From contig NZ_JADQBY010000020.1 in the NCBI RefSeq assembly GCF_016278385.1, positions 1 to 64,000 on the forward strand: DNA of 64,000 bases, in the 5' to 3' direction. Positions 19,472-30,241 of this stretch are shown one piece after another. The position numbers and the translations under genes were made by a program. How positions within the stretch are numbered: position 1 is the stretch's first letter; the number at the start of each line of letters is the position of its first letter. A model generated the notes under the pieces. It made no database searches and was not told the DNA's origin. It saw only the letters and a program-made list of their open reading frames with translations. This DNA is from Methanolobus sp. (lineage in GTDB: Archaea; Halobacteriota; Methanosarcinia; Methanosarcinales; Methanosarcinaceae).

Positions 19472-19927
19472 TCACCTGATGTTGAACCTGACTCCTATCT
19501 TGAATAGTCTTTTTGTAGGCAGATCTACAAACTCAAGCCCTGTCTTTTCATGGAGTTCATCTAATATAGTATCTATTCTTTCTCTGCTGGGTGCAGATAT
19601 TGTGAACCAGATGTTGAATTTCTCAGGACGATGGTAGTTGTGGGATACTTCCTGATATTCATTGATGTAGTCTGCAACCTCGTCTACTCTTTCTTCGGGA
19701 ACGGTAGCTGCTACAAGGGTACTTGTGCCTCCAACTCCCTGACGGTTGATGATTGGTCCTATTTTTCGGACTGCTCCTTCATTTTGCAGTCTCTCAAGCC
19801 TTTCGATTACTTCCTCTTCACTGATACCCAATTGCTCTCCAAGTTTTTGAAACGGCTCGTTTTCAAGTGGGAAATCAAATTGAATTGTATTGAGTATCTT
19901 TTTATCTGCATCATCAAGAATTATCAT
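19472..19927 (-). CDS. ahbA: Siroheme decarboxylase subunit AhbA (Lrp/AsnC-like)
   Basis: A 151-residue partner of AhbB with the same two-domain layout: QLGISEEEVIERLERLQNEGAVRKIGP helix-turn-helix, then HNYHRPEKFNIWFTIS. The two subunits form the siroheme decarboxylase heterodimer. I prefer ATG 19927 (MIILDDADKK); a GTG at 19936 would overlap the ahbD stop. Homologues NirDLGH act in heme d1 synthesis, but hemA/B/C/L and ahbD around it favour heme b. Confidence 0.88.
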   Translation of the reverse strand: MIILDDADKKILNTIQFDFPLENEPFQKLGEQLGISEEEVIERLERLQNEGAVRKIGPIINRQGVGGTSTLVAATVPEERVDEVADYINEYQEVSHNYHRPEKFNIWFTISAPSRERIDTILDELHEKTGLEFVDLPTKRLFKIGVRFNIR

Positions 19928-19932
19928 TGAAA

Positions 19933-20979
19933 TCACTGTTTTTTAGGTACATATATACAGTACGGTTCTTCTTCCAGATAATCTCCGGTGGCAGCATATG
20001 CACGTGCACGGCAGCCTCCGCATACTGTATTATATTCACATCTTCCACATTTTCCTTTAAGTTTAGAAACATCACGCAAATCGTTGAATACCTTTGAGTT
20101 TTCCCAGACATCTTTGAAACTCTGCTTTTTTATGTTTCCGGCCAGCACAGGAAGGTATCCGCATGGGAAAACATCTCCTGTACTTGATACAAAACAAAAA
20201 CCAGTTCCTCCGAGGCAACCTTTTGTCATTGCTTCGTAACCGTGTGTCTTTACACTTATCTCGGTACCTTCTTTTTCTGCTCTCTGGCGCATTATCCTGA
20301 AGTAATGTGGTGCACAGGTGGCTTTGAGCTGGATTCCTGCATCCTTCTGCCTGTCGTAGAACCAGTTTAGTATCCTTTCATATTCTACTGGGGGTATCTC
20401 GTCGTTCTCAAGTTCCTTGCCCCTGCCTGTGGGGACCAGGAGGAATATATGAAGTGCATCGGCAGCAAGGCCTTTTGCCATTTCCAGTATGGCAGGAATT
20501 TCATCAATGGTGCGTTTTGTAATGGTGGGGTTGATCTGAAATCCTACTCCTGCTTCTTTCAGATTTTCTATTCCGGACAATGCACCGTCAAATGCTCCTG
20601 GCATGCATCGAAAATCATCGTGTGTCTGCGGACTTGAGCCGTCGAGACTGATGCTGACTCTCTGTATGCCGACACTTTTTATTTTCTCTGCTATCTCAGG
20701 TGTCACAAGTGTTCCGTTGGTTGCCATAGCAACACGCAGGCCTTTTTCCGTGGCATATCTTGCTATATCAAAGATGTCATCCCTGACAAGCGGTTCACCA
20801 CCGCTCAGTATAAGAATGGGGTTTCCTATTTTTTTGATTTCATCTATGAAATGGAATGCTTCATCAGTTGTAAGTTCACCTTCGGGTTTTTTCTCAGTAG
20901 ATGAGCCTCTGCAGTGCTTGCATGAAAGGTTACATCCTGCTGTTGTTTCCCAGGCAATGAGTCTTGGAGGTTTTACCAT
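19933..20979 (-). CDS. ahbD: Radical SAM heme synthase AhbD
   Basis: A 348-residue radical SAM/SPASM enzyme, probably the last step of the archaeal heme pathway (iron-coproporphyrin III to heme by oxidative decarboxylation of two propionates). The SAM cluster ligands are C16-x3-C20-x2-C23 (AGCNLSCKHCRG), with LSGGEPLVR as the SAM-binding GGE. The C-terminal SPASM cysteines lie in CGRCEYNTVCGGCRA. It is the first gene of the operon; a TATA-like palindrome lies ~43-54 bases upstream. AhbC, the preceding deacetylase, is not seen in the window. Confidence 0.86.
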   Translation of the reverse strand: MVKPPRLIAWETTAGCNLSCKHCRGSSTEKKPEGELTTDEAFHFIDEIKKIGNPILILSGGEPLVRDDIFDIARYATEKGLRVAMATNGTLVTPEIAEKIKSVGIQRVSISLDGSSPQTHDDFRCMPGAFDGALSGIENLKEAGVGFQINPTITKRTIDEIPAILEMAKGLAADALHIFLLVPTGRGKELENDEIPPVEYERILNWFYDRQKDAGIQLKATCAPHYFRIMRQRAEKEGTEISVKTHGYEAMTKGCLGGTGFCFVSSTGDVFPCGYLPVLAGNIKKQSFKDVWENSKVFNDLRDVSKLKGKCGRCEYNTVCGGCRARAYAATGDYLEEEPYCIYVPKKQ

Positions 20980-21021
20980 AATTGATCATAAGGTTTTTTG
21001 TTCGTATATCTATCTATATTA

Positions 21022-21033
21022 CCTATTTATAGG
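21022..21033 (-). promoter_or_regulatory. Probable TATA box of the ahb-hem-pyr operon
   Basis: On the minus strand the sequence CCTATAAATAGG lies 43-54 bases upstream of the ahbD ATG, which would give a transcript with a ~20-base leader. The element is itself a near-palindrome and AT-rich on both sides. It is the best TATA candidate for the ten-gene operon. No heme- or iron-responsive operator is obvious around it. Confidence 0.45.
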
Positions 21034-21189
21034 ATGGAACTATACTACTGCACACCCATATTAATACTTGATTATCAGATACAGGCCTCCAATGTATAAA
21101 TTGGTTCATCCGTGTTCGTTTATTGTTGCAGGGGTTCGTCTTAATGCCCATGACGGATAAAGGTTAAACTGATATAGAGGTGATTCTTT

Positions 21190-21306
21190 ATAGGCGCGTT
21201 AGAAGTTGCATTCGCGATTACATTGATTACATTGTCCGCATACGTTGCATATCAGTTGCGTTCTCGTAAGGGGCTACTGCAGCAATGTCGCAAAGTGGCA
21301 AAATAA
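21190..21306 (+). CDS. CcmD-like small membrane peptide with ATA as apparent start
   Basis: A 38-codon frame encodes one membrane helix (ALEVAFAITLITLSAYVAY) followed by a basic amphipathic tail (QLRSRKGLLQQCRKVAK), the layout of CcmD, the small heme-exporter subunit that helps release holo-CcmE. It ends 20 bases before ccmE. A strong GAGGTGAT (21177-21184) is spaced correctly, but the codon in start position is ATA (21190), not ATG, GTG or TTG, and a TGA lies just upstream in frame. Either ATA is used as a rare start or a start mutation has silenced the gene. The ccmA, ccmB, ccmC and ccmF genes are absent nearby. Confidence 0.5.
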   Translation: MGALEVAFAITLITLSAYVAYQLRSRKGLLQQCRKVAK

Positions 21307-21326
21307 TGTTGTAATGAGGTACTTTT

Positions 21327-21707
21327 ATGGATAAAAAACAGAAAACTGTTCTTGCAGTTGTTTTCATTGCCATCGTTGGTTTTGTAGGTCTCTGGAATGT
21401 GGACCTGTCTCAGGGTTATCCTATGATATCGGAGCTGTCAGATAATTCCGATAAATACGTGGGACATGATATTAACACTATGGGGACTATAAAGAACGGA
21501 ACTCTGGAGATATCCACAGATGGTACTTCTTTTGTACTGCAGGATCTTGAAGATTCCTCTTTTGAACTGGATGTTGAATACGTAGGTTCTATTCCGGCTA
21601 ATCTTGTGGAAGGGCAAAGTATTAGCATTAGTGGTAAAATGGTGTCAGAAAATATGGTTGAGGCTAACCAGATAGTAGTTAGTTGTCCTTCTAAATATTC
21701 GGAGTGA
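21327..21707 (+). CDS. ccmE: CcmE-family heme chaperone, CxxxY type
   Basis: A 126-residue periplasm-facing heme chaperone of cytochrome c maturation system I. It has one N-terminal membrane anchor (about 7-25) and an OB-fold domain with FVLQDLEDSSFELDVEYVGSIP and VEGQSISISGKM. The heme-attachment site is C120-P-S-K-Y124, the CxxxY form described for archaea and some sulfate reducers, in place of the usual HxxxY. GAGGTAC lies before the ATG. It is preceded by the ccmD-like frame and followed after 12 bases by a polyprenyl synthase. Confidence 0.85.
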   Translation: MDKKQKTVLAVVFIAIVGFVGLWNVDLSQGYPMISELSDNSDKYVGHDINTMGTIKNGTLEISTDGTSFVLQDLEDSSFELDVEYVGSIPANLVEGQSISISGKMVSENMVEANQIVVSCPSKYSE

Positions 21708-21719
21708 GCAGGCGGAAAT

Positions 21720-22589
21720 ATGATTCAAATAGAAGATCTGGCGGAATACCAGCTTATAAAAGCTTCTAAGGATGAGATGGTCTGTTCCATGGATGATCGC
21801 TCTCTGATGAAAAAGATGCTAATACATATCTGCAGTTCTGGTGGGAAAAATATCCGTCCTGTTATGCTTGTATTATGTACCGAGATGTGCGGTGGTAATT
21901 CAGAAAGTAGTATCAATGCTGCATTGGCTATTGAGTTTATTCATTCGGCTTCTCTTATACATGATGATGTGCTGGATGGAGGTCTTGTACGCAGGGGTGT
22001 GGAATCCGCACATAAGAAATATGGCATTCCTGCAGCTATTCTCTGCGGGGATTTTTTGATATCCAAGGCTATATCTCTGATATCTGGATATGGTAATAAT
22101 GCTGTAAATGAATTTGGCAGGGCTGGAATGTATATGGCAGAAGGTGAAACGATTGACATTTCCAGTGTGGACGAGGAGTTCAGGGAAAGAAACTATTTTG
22201 AGTGCATCAGTAAGAAAACCGGTTCTCTTTTTGCAGCAAGTGCTGCAATCGGTGCATATGTCGCAGAAGCTGATGAAGGGACTGCCCTGAAACTAAGGGC
22301 TTTTGGGGAAAATGTTGGTAATGCATACCAGATAGTTGATGATCTGCTTGAGTATCTTAACAAACTTGAAGATAAAAGTTCTACTTATGAATCCGTCACG
22401 TTACCTCTTATTTATAGGAAGGTAATGGGGCATGATGATGCTGTTGAAAAGACTGTACAGCAGGTATGTATCTGCGTTCAGAATGCAAAAGATATCCTTG
22501 CTTATTTCCCCTCATCAGAAGCAAAGGATAAACTGGAGCTTGTAACTGATCTTATTACAGTTGATATGCTCCCTGGGGATATATTTTAA
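21720..22589 (+). CDS. Polyprenyl diphosphate synthase family protein (divergent)
   Basis: A 289-residue trans-prenyltransferase. The first aspartate motif is canonical (LIHDDVLDGGLVRRG, DDxxD). The second is DDLLE (QIVDDLLEYL) rather than DDxxD, and the following loop lacks the usual GKP lysine. The residues four and five before the first motif are Ser and Ala; small side chains there usually allow long products (C25 or more). In Methanosarcinaceae such a chain could serve methanophenazine, but the main chain synthase may lie elsewhere. Its position between ccmE and a radical SAM gene is unusual. Product not determinable here. Confidence 0.85.
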   Translation: MIQIEDLAEYQLIKASKDEMVCSMDDRSLMKKMLIHICSSGGKNIRPVMLVLCTEMCGGNSESSINAALAIEFIHSASLIHDDVLDGGLVRRGVESAHKKYGIPAAILCGDFLISKAISLISGYGNNAVNEFGRAGMYMAEGETIDISSVDEEFRERNYFECISKKTGSLFAASAAIGAYVAEADEGTALKLRAFGENVGNAYQIVDDLLEYLNKLEDKSSTYESVTLPLIYRKVMGHDDAVEKTVQQVCICVQNAKDILAYFPSSEAKDKLELVTDLITVDMLPGDIF

Positions 22590-22614
22590 TGTTATTTAAT
22601 TGTCAGGTGACTTC

Positions 22615-23805
22615 ATGAGGGTTTATGATAAATCAGTAGTTAAAGTAAATGCAAGCACTGAGGGCGGAAAAGTAGTTCTTGATGCAGAAGGTCCGTTAGC
22701 TCCTGTTGCAAAACCAATTTTGAAAAGGATCAACAAGATCTTCCTGGAAGAAAAACCGATCTATGCAGATGAGGAGAATATAATTTTCTCCACATGGGCT
22801 CCTCCTATGCCTGGTGAGGTATTCAATAGGATGATCAGTGCGCAGGTTGCTTCTATTTTAAAGAAGAGGGTGCCTGATCAGTTCTCGATAGGTATTACCA
22901 CACACTGCCCCTATGATTGTATCCACTGTGGTGCGGCTGGTATTGTGGCAGATCCTATTGTTACTTATGATGAGGTCAATAGCGCCATACAGCAGGCAAT
23001 CGATCTGGGTTCTTACTATATAGCCTTCGATGGTGGAGAGACTCTGCTCAGAAAGGATCTTGAGCAAATGGTGGCAAATGTGGATAAGACTCGTGCGGTA
23101 GCTGCATGTTTCACATCAGGGTTTGGTTTAACTGAGCAAAGGGCCAGGGATTTGAAGGCAGCAGGTCTTTTTGCTGCACACATGAGCCTTGACAGTCCAG
23201 ATGAGAAAGAACATGATCGTGTAAGGGGACGTGAAGGTGCTTTCAAGAACACTGTGGTTGGTATAGAGCACATGGTGAATGCGGGTATTCTTGCTGATCT
23301 TTTTGTGGTAGTGTCTCCTGATAATATAGATGATCTTGATCGTTTCTACAATTTTGCAGTGGATATGGGTATGCAGGAGATGTCTATATATGAGATCATA
23401 GCTGTTGGACGTTGGATGGAGCATGAGGATGAAGTCATTACCTCTAAGGATGTTGATCGCCTTGGCAAGTTCCAGAGTTCAATGAACAAAAAAGAAGATG
23501 GTCCAAGGGTCACTTCATTCCCCAATTTCATGGGTCCTGATCAGTTCGGTTGCTTTGCAGGCAGGAGATGGATGCATGCAACAGCTGGTGGCGATATTCT
23601 TCCATGTGCATATACTCCTCTTTCATTTGGAAATATTCGCGAGGAAAAGCTTGCTGCAATATGGGCCAGGATGGGTCAGCATGAAGCATACAAATGTTCT
23701 GCTGAATACTGTATGATGCGCAACCCTGAATTCAGGAATAATTATATTCATACTATTCCAGAAGGAACCTCACTTCCGCTCAGGCTTGATAAATCTATGC
23801 ATTGA
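22615..23805 (+). CDS. Radical SAM/SPASM protein of unknown substrate
   Basis: A 396-residue radical SAM enzyme with an extra N-terminal domain (about 1-90), cluster ligands C98-x3-C102-x2-C105 (THCPYDCIHCGAA), AFDGGETLLR in the SAM-binding position, and C-terminal cysteines (FGCFAGRR, LPCAYTP, KCSAEYCM) suggesting a SPASM-type auxiliary cluster. It lacks the N-terminal features I expect of AhbC (12,18-didecarboxysiroheme deacetylase), so I do not assign that role. ATG 22615 follows AGGTGA. It probably belongs to the ccmE-prenyl synthase transcript. Possible roles are methanophenazine or modified-heme synthesis; both are inference. Confidence 0.8.
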   Translation: MRVYDKSVVKVNASTEGGKVVLDAEGPLAPVAKPILKRINKIFLEEKPIYADEENIIFSTWAPPMPGEVFNRMISAQVASILKKRVPDQFSIGITTHCPYDCIHCGAAGIVADPIVTYDEVNSAIQQAIDLGSYYIAFDGGETLLRKDLEQMVANVDKTRAVAACFTSGFGLTEQRARDLKAAGLFAAHMSLDSPDEKEHDRVRGREGAFKNTVVGIEHMVNAGILADLFVVVSPDNIDDLDRFYNFAVDMGMQEMSIYEIIAVGRWMEHEDEVITSKDVDRLGKFQSSMNKKEDGPRVTSFPNFMGPDQFGCFAGRRWMHATAGGDILPCAYTPLSFGNIREEKLAAIWARMGQHEAYKCSAEYCMMRNPEFRNNYIHTIPEGTSLPLRLDKSMH

Positions 23806-23950
23806 CTTACATTAATTGTTATTAGTTATAAATAGTCCGAAATCAATGCCTAAAGGCAACATTAATAATATTTAAAAGTGGACAATTCCTGTCATATTAA
23901 TGATAAATCATTACCATTTATGGCTCGCTGGTATCTGGAAAACCGAATAC

Positions 23951-23958
23951 TTTATATG
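23951..23958 (+). promoter_or_regulatory. Candidate TATA box upstream of the ATP synthase operon
   Basis: TTTATATG, preceded by CCGAATAC, lies ~66-73 bases before the ahaH ATG in the 218-base gap after the radical SAM gene. The spacing would give a leader of ~40-45 bases carrying the GAGG ribosome site. No other strong TATA candidate lies closer. Recognition by pattern only. Confidence 0.35.
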
Positions 23959-24023
23959 TGAGTTAGCAATAGGAAAGGATGATTTATTCGGGATAATAAG
24001 CAATTCATCACATGAGGATTAGC

Positions 24024-24342
24024 ATGGCCAAAGAGAAAATCTTGTCGGAAATCAAAGAGGCAGAAGACAATGCACACAAAATGGTTGACGACGGTAACAA
24101 AAGAAAAAATGACCGTATCGCCAGTGCACGTGCCGAGGCCAGAGAGATAATAAAACAGGCCGAGGTTGATGCACAGAAATCTGCACAAAGTGCAATGAAA
24201 TCTGCAGAAGAGTCTATCGCTTCAGATAAAGCGAAAATCATCGAGAATGGTGCAAGTGAGGCTAAATCTATTGCCAGCTCCGCTTCATCAAATGTCGATG
24301 AAGCTGTTAATATAATTATAAACGAGTTCGAGAGGGCAATAC

Positions 24343-24350
<8 letters not shown>
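24024..24350 (+). CDS. ahaH: A1Ao ATP synthase subunit H (peripheral stalk)
   Basis: A 108-residue, strongly helical, charged protein (long runs of Ala/Lys/Glu with right-handed coiled-coil character) that pairs with subunit E to form the peripheral stalks of the archaeal ATP synthase. I prefer ATG 24024, preceded by GAGG, to ATG 24012. It is the first gene of ahaHIKECFABD(G), the order known from Methanosarcina. Its 3' end overlaps ahaI by eight bases. Confidence 0.88.
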
Positions 24351-26531
<2,181 letters not shown>

Positions 26532-26533
<2 letters not shown>

Positions 26534-26561
26534 TTTAAGAGCGCATATTCGCTCTTAAATT
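26532..26561 (+). promoter_or_regulatory. Perfect 12-bp intercistronic hairpin after ahaK
   Basis: Stem AATTTAAGAGCG (26532-26543) pairs without mismatch with CGCTCTTAAATT (26550-26561) around a six-base loop. It begins inside the ahaK stop codon and ends just before the ahaE ribosome site (AAAGGTG). No long U-run follows, so complete termination is unlikely. A role in protecting the ahaK message from 3' decay, or partial termination, would help make the many K subunits needed per complex. Structure seen; function inferred. Confidence 0.7.
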
Positions 26562-26578
26562 TTCCAAAGGTGTTGAGC

Positions 26579-27130
26579 ATGGGACTTGAAACTGTTGTAA
26601 AAGATATTATGGATGCTGCAAAGGCAGATGTTTCCAAAACGGATTCTGAAGCAGAAGCAGAGGTTTCCCTGATTCTGGATGAAGCAAAACAGAATGCTAA
26701 GAGGATTATGGGTGAACGTCTTGCAAAAGCAGAGGATGATATTAAAAAAGTCAGGAAGCAAGAAATATCCAGTGCAAACCTTGAAGTGAAGCGCACATTG
26801 CTCAATGCACGCAAGGAAGTACTCGAAAAAGTATATGTCCAGGCTGTAGAAACCATATCAGCGTTTTCTCCTGAGAAAAACGAAGAACTCCTCAAAGAGC
26901 TCATAACAAAAAATGAGTCAAATGGTAGCAGAATTTATTCAAATGCTGAATCCGAGGAGCTTGTTAAAAAGTTGTCTTCACTCGAATACGCCGGTAATAT
27001 CAATTGTCTTGGTGGCGTTATCATCGAGAATGAAGATGCTACTATCAGATTGGATTATACCTACGATGTTATCCTTAAAAGCGTGAATGAGCGGTTGTTG
27101 AAACAGACATCTGATACCTTATTCGGGTGA
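26579..27130 (+). CDS. ahaE: A1Ao ATP synthase subunit E (peripheral stalk)
   Basis: A 183-residue peripheral stalk subunit: a long N-terminal helix (KDIMDAAKADVSKTDSEAEAEV and on to about residue 85) that pairs with subunit H, and a C-terminal globular part ending in NCLGGVIIENEDATIRLDYTYDVIL, the family signature. ATG 26579 follows AAAGGTG by seven bases; GTG 26570 and TTG 26573 are less likely. Confidence 0.92.
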   Translation: MGLETVVKDIMDAAKADVSKTDSEAEAEVSLILDEAKQNAKRIMGERLAKAEDDIKKVRKQEISSANLEVKRTLLNARKEVLEKVYVQAVETISAFSPEKNEELLKELITKNESNGSRIYSNAESEELVKKLSSLEYAGNINCLGGVIIENEDATIRLDYTYDVILKSVNERLLKQTSDTLFG

Positions 27131-27137
27131 TTTCTAA

Positions 27138-28214
27138 ATGCAGCTGTTGCAGAAATTTAAGCGTGGTAATTCTAAGAAATCCCCTTCGAAGGGGCATGCA
27201 AACTACGCATATACTACAGCACGTGTACGTGCAATGAAAAGTAAGATTCTGCCAAAGGAGACATATCCTCGGCTCATGAATATGAGCATTGATGAAATTA
27301 CCAGATTCATTGGAGAGTCTGAGTACAAAGAGGATATCGATGAATTGGCAAGGAATTACGAAGGCGTAGATCTTATTGAGCATGCTCTTAACAGGAATCT
27401 TGCTGTAACCTTCACAAAACTACTCAGCATTTCAGAAGGTGACGTTAATTTCCTTGTGGGTGAGCAGCTCCAAAAGTATGATATCTGGAATATAAAGACC
27501 ATTCTTCGTGGAAAATACTGTAATGCTTCCACAGATGAGATCCTTGATGCTATTGTTGCAGCAGGAAGGTTAAATTACACTTTCCTTTCAGAATTGGCTG
27601 CAAAAAATACTTACGAGGAAGTCATTTCTGAGCTTGCGAACACAGAATATCACTCCATACTGAAGAATTATGATGGTACAAATCTTTCTGATATTGAGAA
27701 TCAGCTTGATAAAATTTATTATGTCGGGTTATTTGGCGCAATCGGAGAATCCAAATCCAAGGATCGCAAGCTTTTTGCGGAATTTACCCGGATGGGCATT
27801 GATCTGAAAAACCTTATGACACTTTTCCGTTTGAAGAAATCCGGAATCACAGATCCTGAAATGATGAATCTGATGATTGACGGCGGACTCAAATTGAAGC
27901 TTAAGGATATCCAGAGATTGTTATCTCTGTCATTTGCAGATTTTGTCTCTGAACTTGAGAAAAATTATTACTGGGACGTAATCTCAGATGTTGTAAGTCC
28001 GGATATGGTTTCGTTGATCGATGTCGAGAACCGACTGAAAAAACACAGGCTTAAATCTGCAGCAAGCTTTTCACATGTTTATCCGATCTCAATTGTACCA
28101 ATCATGGACTACATGCTAAGCAAAAAGAATGAGATAAACAACTTGCGGATAGTAATACGTGGCAAAGCCGCCAACCTCGATGATGATATTATCAAGGAAC
28201 AGTTGGTGATCTGA
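27138..28214 (+). CDS. ahaC: A1Ao ATP synthase subunit C (rotor-axle coupling)
   Basis: A 358-residue, mainly helical V/A-type subunit C (d-type) that sits as a funnel on the rotor ring. It begins ~20 residues before the conserved [16 protein letters not shown] segment; [13 protein letters not shown] and the late [14 protein letters not shown] are the repeated family motifs. Its stop overlaps the ahaF ATG (TGATG). Confidence 0.93.
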   Translation: MQLLQKFKRGNSKKSPSKGHANYAYTTARVRAMKSKILPKETYPRLMNMSIDEITRFIGESEYKEDIDELARNYEGVDLIEHALNRNLAVTFTKLLSISEGDVNFLVGEQLQKYDIWNIKTILRGKYCNASTDEILDAIVAAGRLNYTFLSELAAKNTYEEVISELANTEYHSILKNYDGTNLSDIENQLDKIYYVGLFGAIGESKSKDRKLFAEFTRMGIDLKNLMTLFRLKKSGITDPEMMNLMIDGGLKLKLKDIQRLLSLSFADFVSELEKNYYWDVISDVVSPDMVSLIDVENRLKKHRLKSAASFSHVYPISIVPIMDYMLSKKNEINNLRIVIRGKAANLDDDIIKEQLVI

Positions 28215-28513
28215 TGGAATTAGCAGTGGTCGGAAGCGGCGAGTTTGTAACAGGTTTCAGACTGGCCGGTATCAAAAAGATATTTGAAGTTAATGATGGC
28301 GAACTTGAACTTACTGTAGAAAAAATACTTGAGGATCGAGAAGTCGGCATTCTGGTAATGCACGGTGATGATCTGATTAAACTACCGGAGATGTTGAGAA
28401 ACACTATCAACGATTCTGTTGAGCCAACTGTTGTGACTCTCGGGGGTAGTGGTGAAAGTTCGAACTTAAGGGAAAAAATAAAACAATCGGTAGGTGTAGA
28501 TCTGTGGAAATGA
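28214..28513 (+). CDS. ahaF: A1Ao ATP synthase subunit F (central stalk)
   Basis: A 99-residue central-stalk subunit with the start [20 protein letters not shown] and a [10 protein letters not shown] strand characteristic of V/A-type F. It overlaps ahaC at its start and ahaA at its stop (ATGA), so three genes are translationally coupled. Confidence 0.92.
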   Translation: MELAVVGSGEFVTGFRLAGIKKIFEVNDGELELTVEKILEDREVGILVMHGDDLIKLPEMLRNTINDSVEPTVVTLGGSGESSNLREKIKQSVGVDLWK

Positions 28514-30240
28514 AAGGTGAAATTTATCGTGTGGCCGGACCAGTCGTTACGATTATGGGTATCAAGCCAAAGATGTACGATGTGGTACATATTGGTCACG
28601 AAGGTCTGATGGGCGAAGTTATCAGAATTCAACGTGACAAAGCTACTGTTCAGGTATATGAGGATACATCTGGTATCAAACCAGGTGAACCTGTAGTGAA
28701 CACTGGAAAGTCTCTCTCTGTAGAACTCGGTCCAGGTTTATTAGAAAGTATTTATGATGGTATTCAGAGACCTCTGAAAGTACTCCAGGAAAAGATGGGA
28801 GACTTCATTGACAGAGGTGTTACTGCAAACGGTCTTGACCGTGAAAAAGTCTGGGAGTTCAAGCCAGTAGTATTAATTGGCGATTTCGTAAAGGGCGGTG
28901 CAGTAATTGGTACTGTACAGGAAACAATGAACATTGAGCACAAGATCATGGTGCCACCAACAGTTTCCGGTACAGTTGAAGAAATAAAGTCCGGAAAATT
29001 CAAGGTTGACGAAACCGTATGTGTCCTTACGGATGGCACAGAAATTTCCATGATGCAGAAGTGGCCTGTAAGAATGCCACGTCCAGTCGAGAAGAAGTTC
29101 ATTCCAAACAGACCTCTCATTACAGGTCAGAGGATCCTTGACGGTCTCTTCCCAGTTGCAAAAGGTGGTACTGCAGCTATTCCTGGTCCATTCGGTTCAG
29201 GAAAGACAGTTACCCAGCAGCAGCTTGCAAAGTGGAGTGACACTGATATTGTAGTTTATATTGGATGTGGAGAACGTGGAAACGAGATGGCTGATGTACT
29301 GAACGAGTTCCCTGAACTCCAGGATCCACAGACCGGTCGTCCACTCATGGAACGTACAGTTCTTATCGCAAACACATCTAACATGCCTGTAGCTGCTCGT
29401 GAAGCATCTGTTTACACAGGTATCACAATTGCAGAATATTACCGTGACATGGGGTACGATGTATCACTCATGGCTGATTCCTCATCCAGATGGGCAGAAG
29501 CAATGAGGGAAATTTCCTCAAGACTTGAAGAGATGCCTGGTGAAGAAGGTTATCCAGCATACCTCTCTGCAAGGCTCTCTGAGTTCTATGAGCGCGCAGG
29601 TTTAGTAAAATCACTTGCAGGCGAGGAAGGTTCTATTACTGTTATTGGTGCAGTATCACCACCTGGTGGTGACTTCTCAGAGCCTGTTACACAGAACACC
29701 CTCCGTATTGTAAAAGTGTTCTGGGCACTGGATGCAAAACTCGCACAGAGGAGGCACTTCCCATCCATAGACTGGCTTACAAGTTACAGTTTGTACACTA
29801 AGGGTCTTTCTGGCTGGTTCGCAGAGAACGTTGCACCTGATTGGGTGCCACTCAGAGATCATGCAATGGAGCTTCTCCAGCAGGAATCCGAACTTCAGGA
29901 GATCGTACAGCTCGTTGGTTCCGATGCACTTCCTGAAGACCAGCAGTTGATTCTTGAGATCTGCCGTATGCTCAGGGAATATTTCCTTCAGCAGAATGCG
30001 TTCCACCCTGTTGACACATACTGTCCATTTGACAAGCAGTACAAATTATTAAAAGCAATCTCCAAGTACAGTGACATGGCACAGGCATCACTGGAAGCAG
30101 GTATTCCAATGAAGGATATCCTGTCCATTGAGTCAAAGGACGAACTTGCAAAGGTCAAGTTTGAAGAGGACTTTGAGGGTGCGCTGAATGTTGTAATGGA
30201 AAAGATGGACAAGGAATTTGCAGCACTTGGAGGCAACTAA
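28510..30240 (+). CDS. ahaA: A1Ao ATP synthase catalytic subunit A
   Basis: A 576-residue catalytic subunit. The P-loop is PGPFGSGKT, with the bulge domain (about 90-200) specific to A/V-type subunits before it, then [12 protein letters not shown] and the Walker B region [19 protein letters not shown] choose ATG 28510, which overlaps the ahaF stop as ATGA, over GTG 28504. No intein interrupts the P-loop, unlike some archaeal homologues. Codon use is typical of highly expressed genes. Confidence 0.97.
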   Translation: MKGEIYRVAGPVVTIMGIKPKMYDVVHIGHEGLMGEVIRIQRDKATVQVYEDTSGIKPGEPVVNTGKSLSVELGPGLLESIYDGIQRPLKVLQEKMGDFIDRGVTANGLDREKVWEFKPVVLIGDFVKGGAVIGTVQETMNIEHKIMVPPTVSGTVEEIKSGKFKVDETVCVLTDGTEISMMQKWPVRMPRPVEKKFIPNRPLITGQRILDGLFPVAKGGTAAIPGPFGSGKTVTQQQLAKWSDTDIVVYIGCGERGNEMADVLNEFPELQDPQTGRPLMERTVLIANTSNMPVAAREASVYTGITIAEYYRDMGYDVSLMADSSSRWAEAMREISSRLEEMPGEEGYPAYLSARLSEFYERAGLVKSLAGEEGSITVIGAVSPPGGDFSEPVTQNTLRIVKVFWALDAKLAQRRHFPSIDWLTSYSLYTKGLSGWFAENVAPDWVPLRDHAMELLQQESELQEIVQLVGSDALPEDQQLILEICRMLREYFLQQNAFHPVDTYCPFDKQYKLLKAISKYSDMAQASLEAGIPMKDILSIESKDELAKVKFEEDFEGALNVVMEKMDKEFAALGGN

Positions 30241-30241
30241 A

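Noticed and set aside
21078-21160. A 22-codon frame starting MYKLVHPCSF upstream of the ccmD-like gene, considered as a ccmC remnant
   Set aside because: It is too short, with no tryptophan-rich heme-handling motif, and no neighbouring frame extends it.
22615-23805. Assignment of the radical SAM protein as AhbC, completing the heme pathway
   Set aside because: The N-terminal region and motif context differ from what I know of AhbC, and it lies outside the ahb operon, so it is left unassigned.
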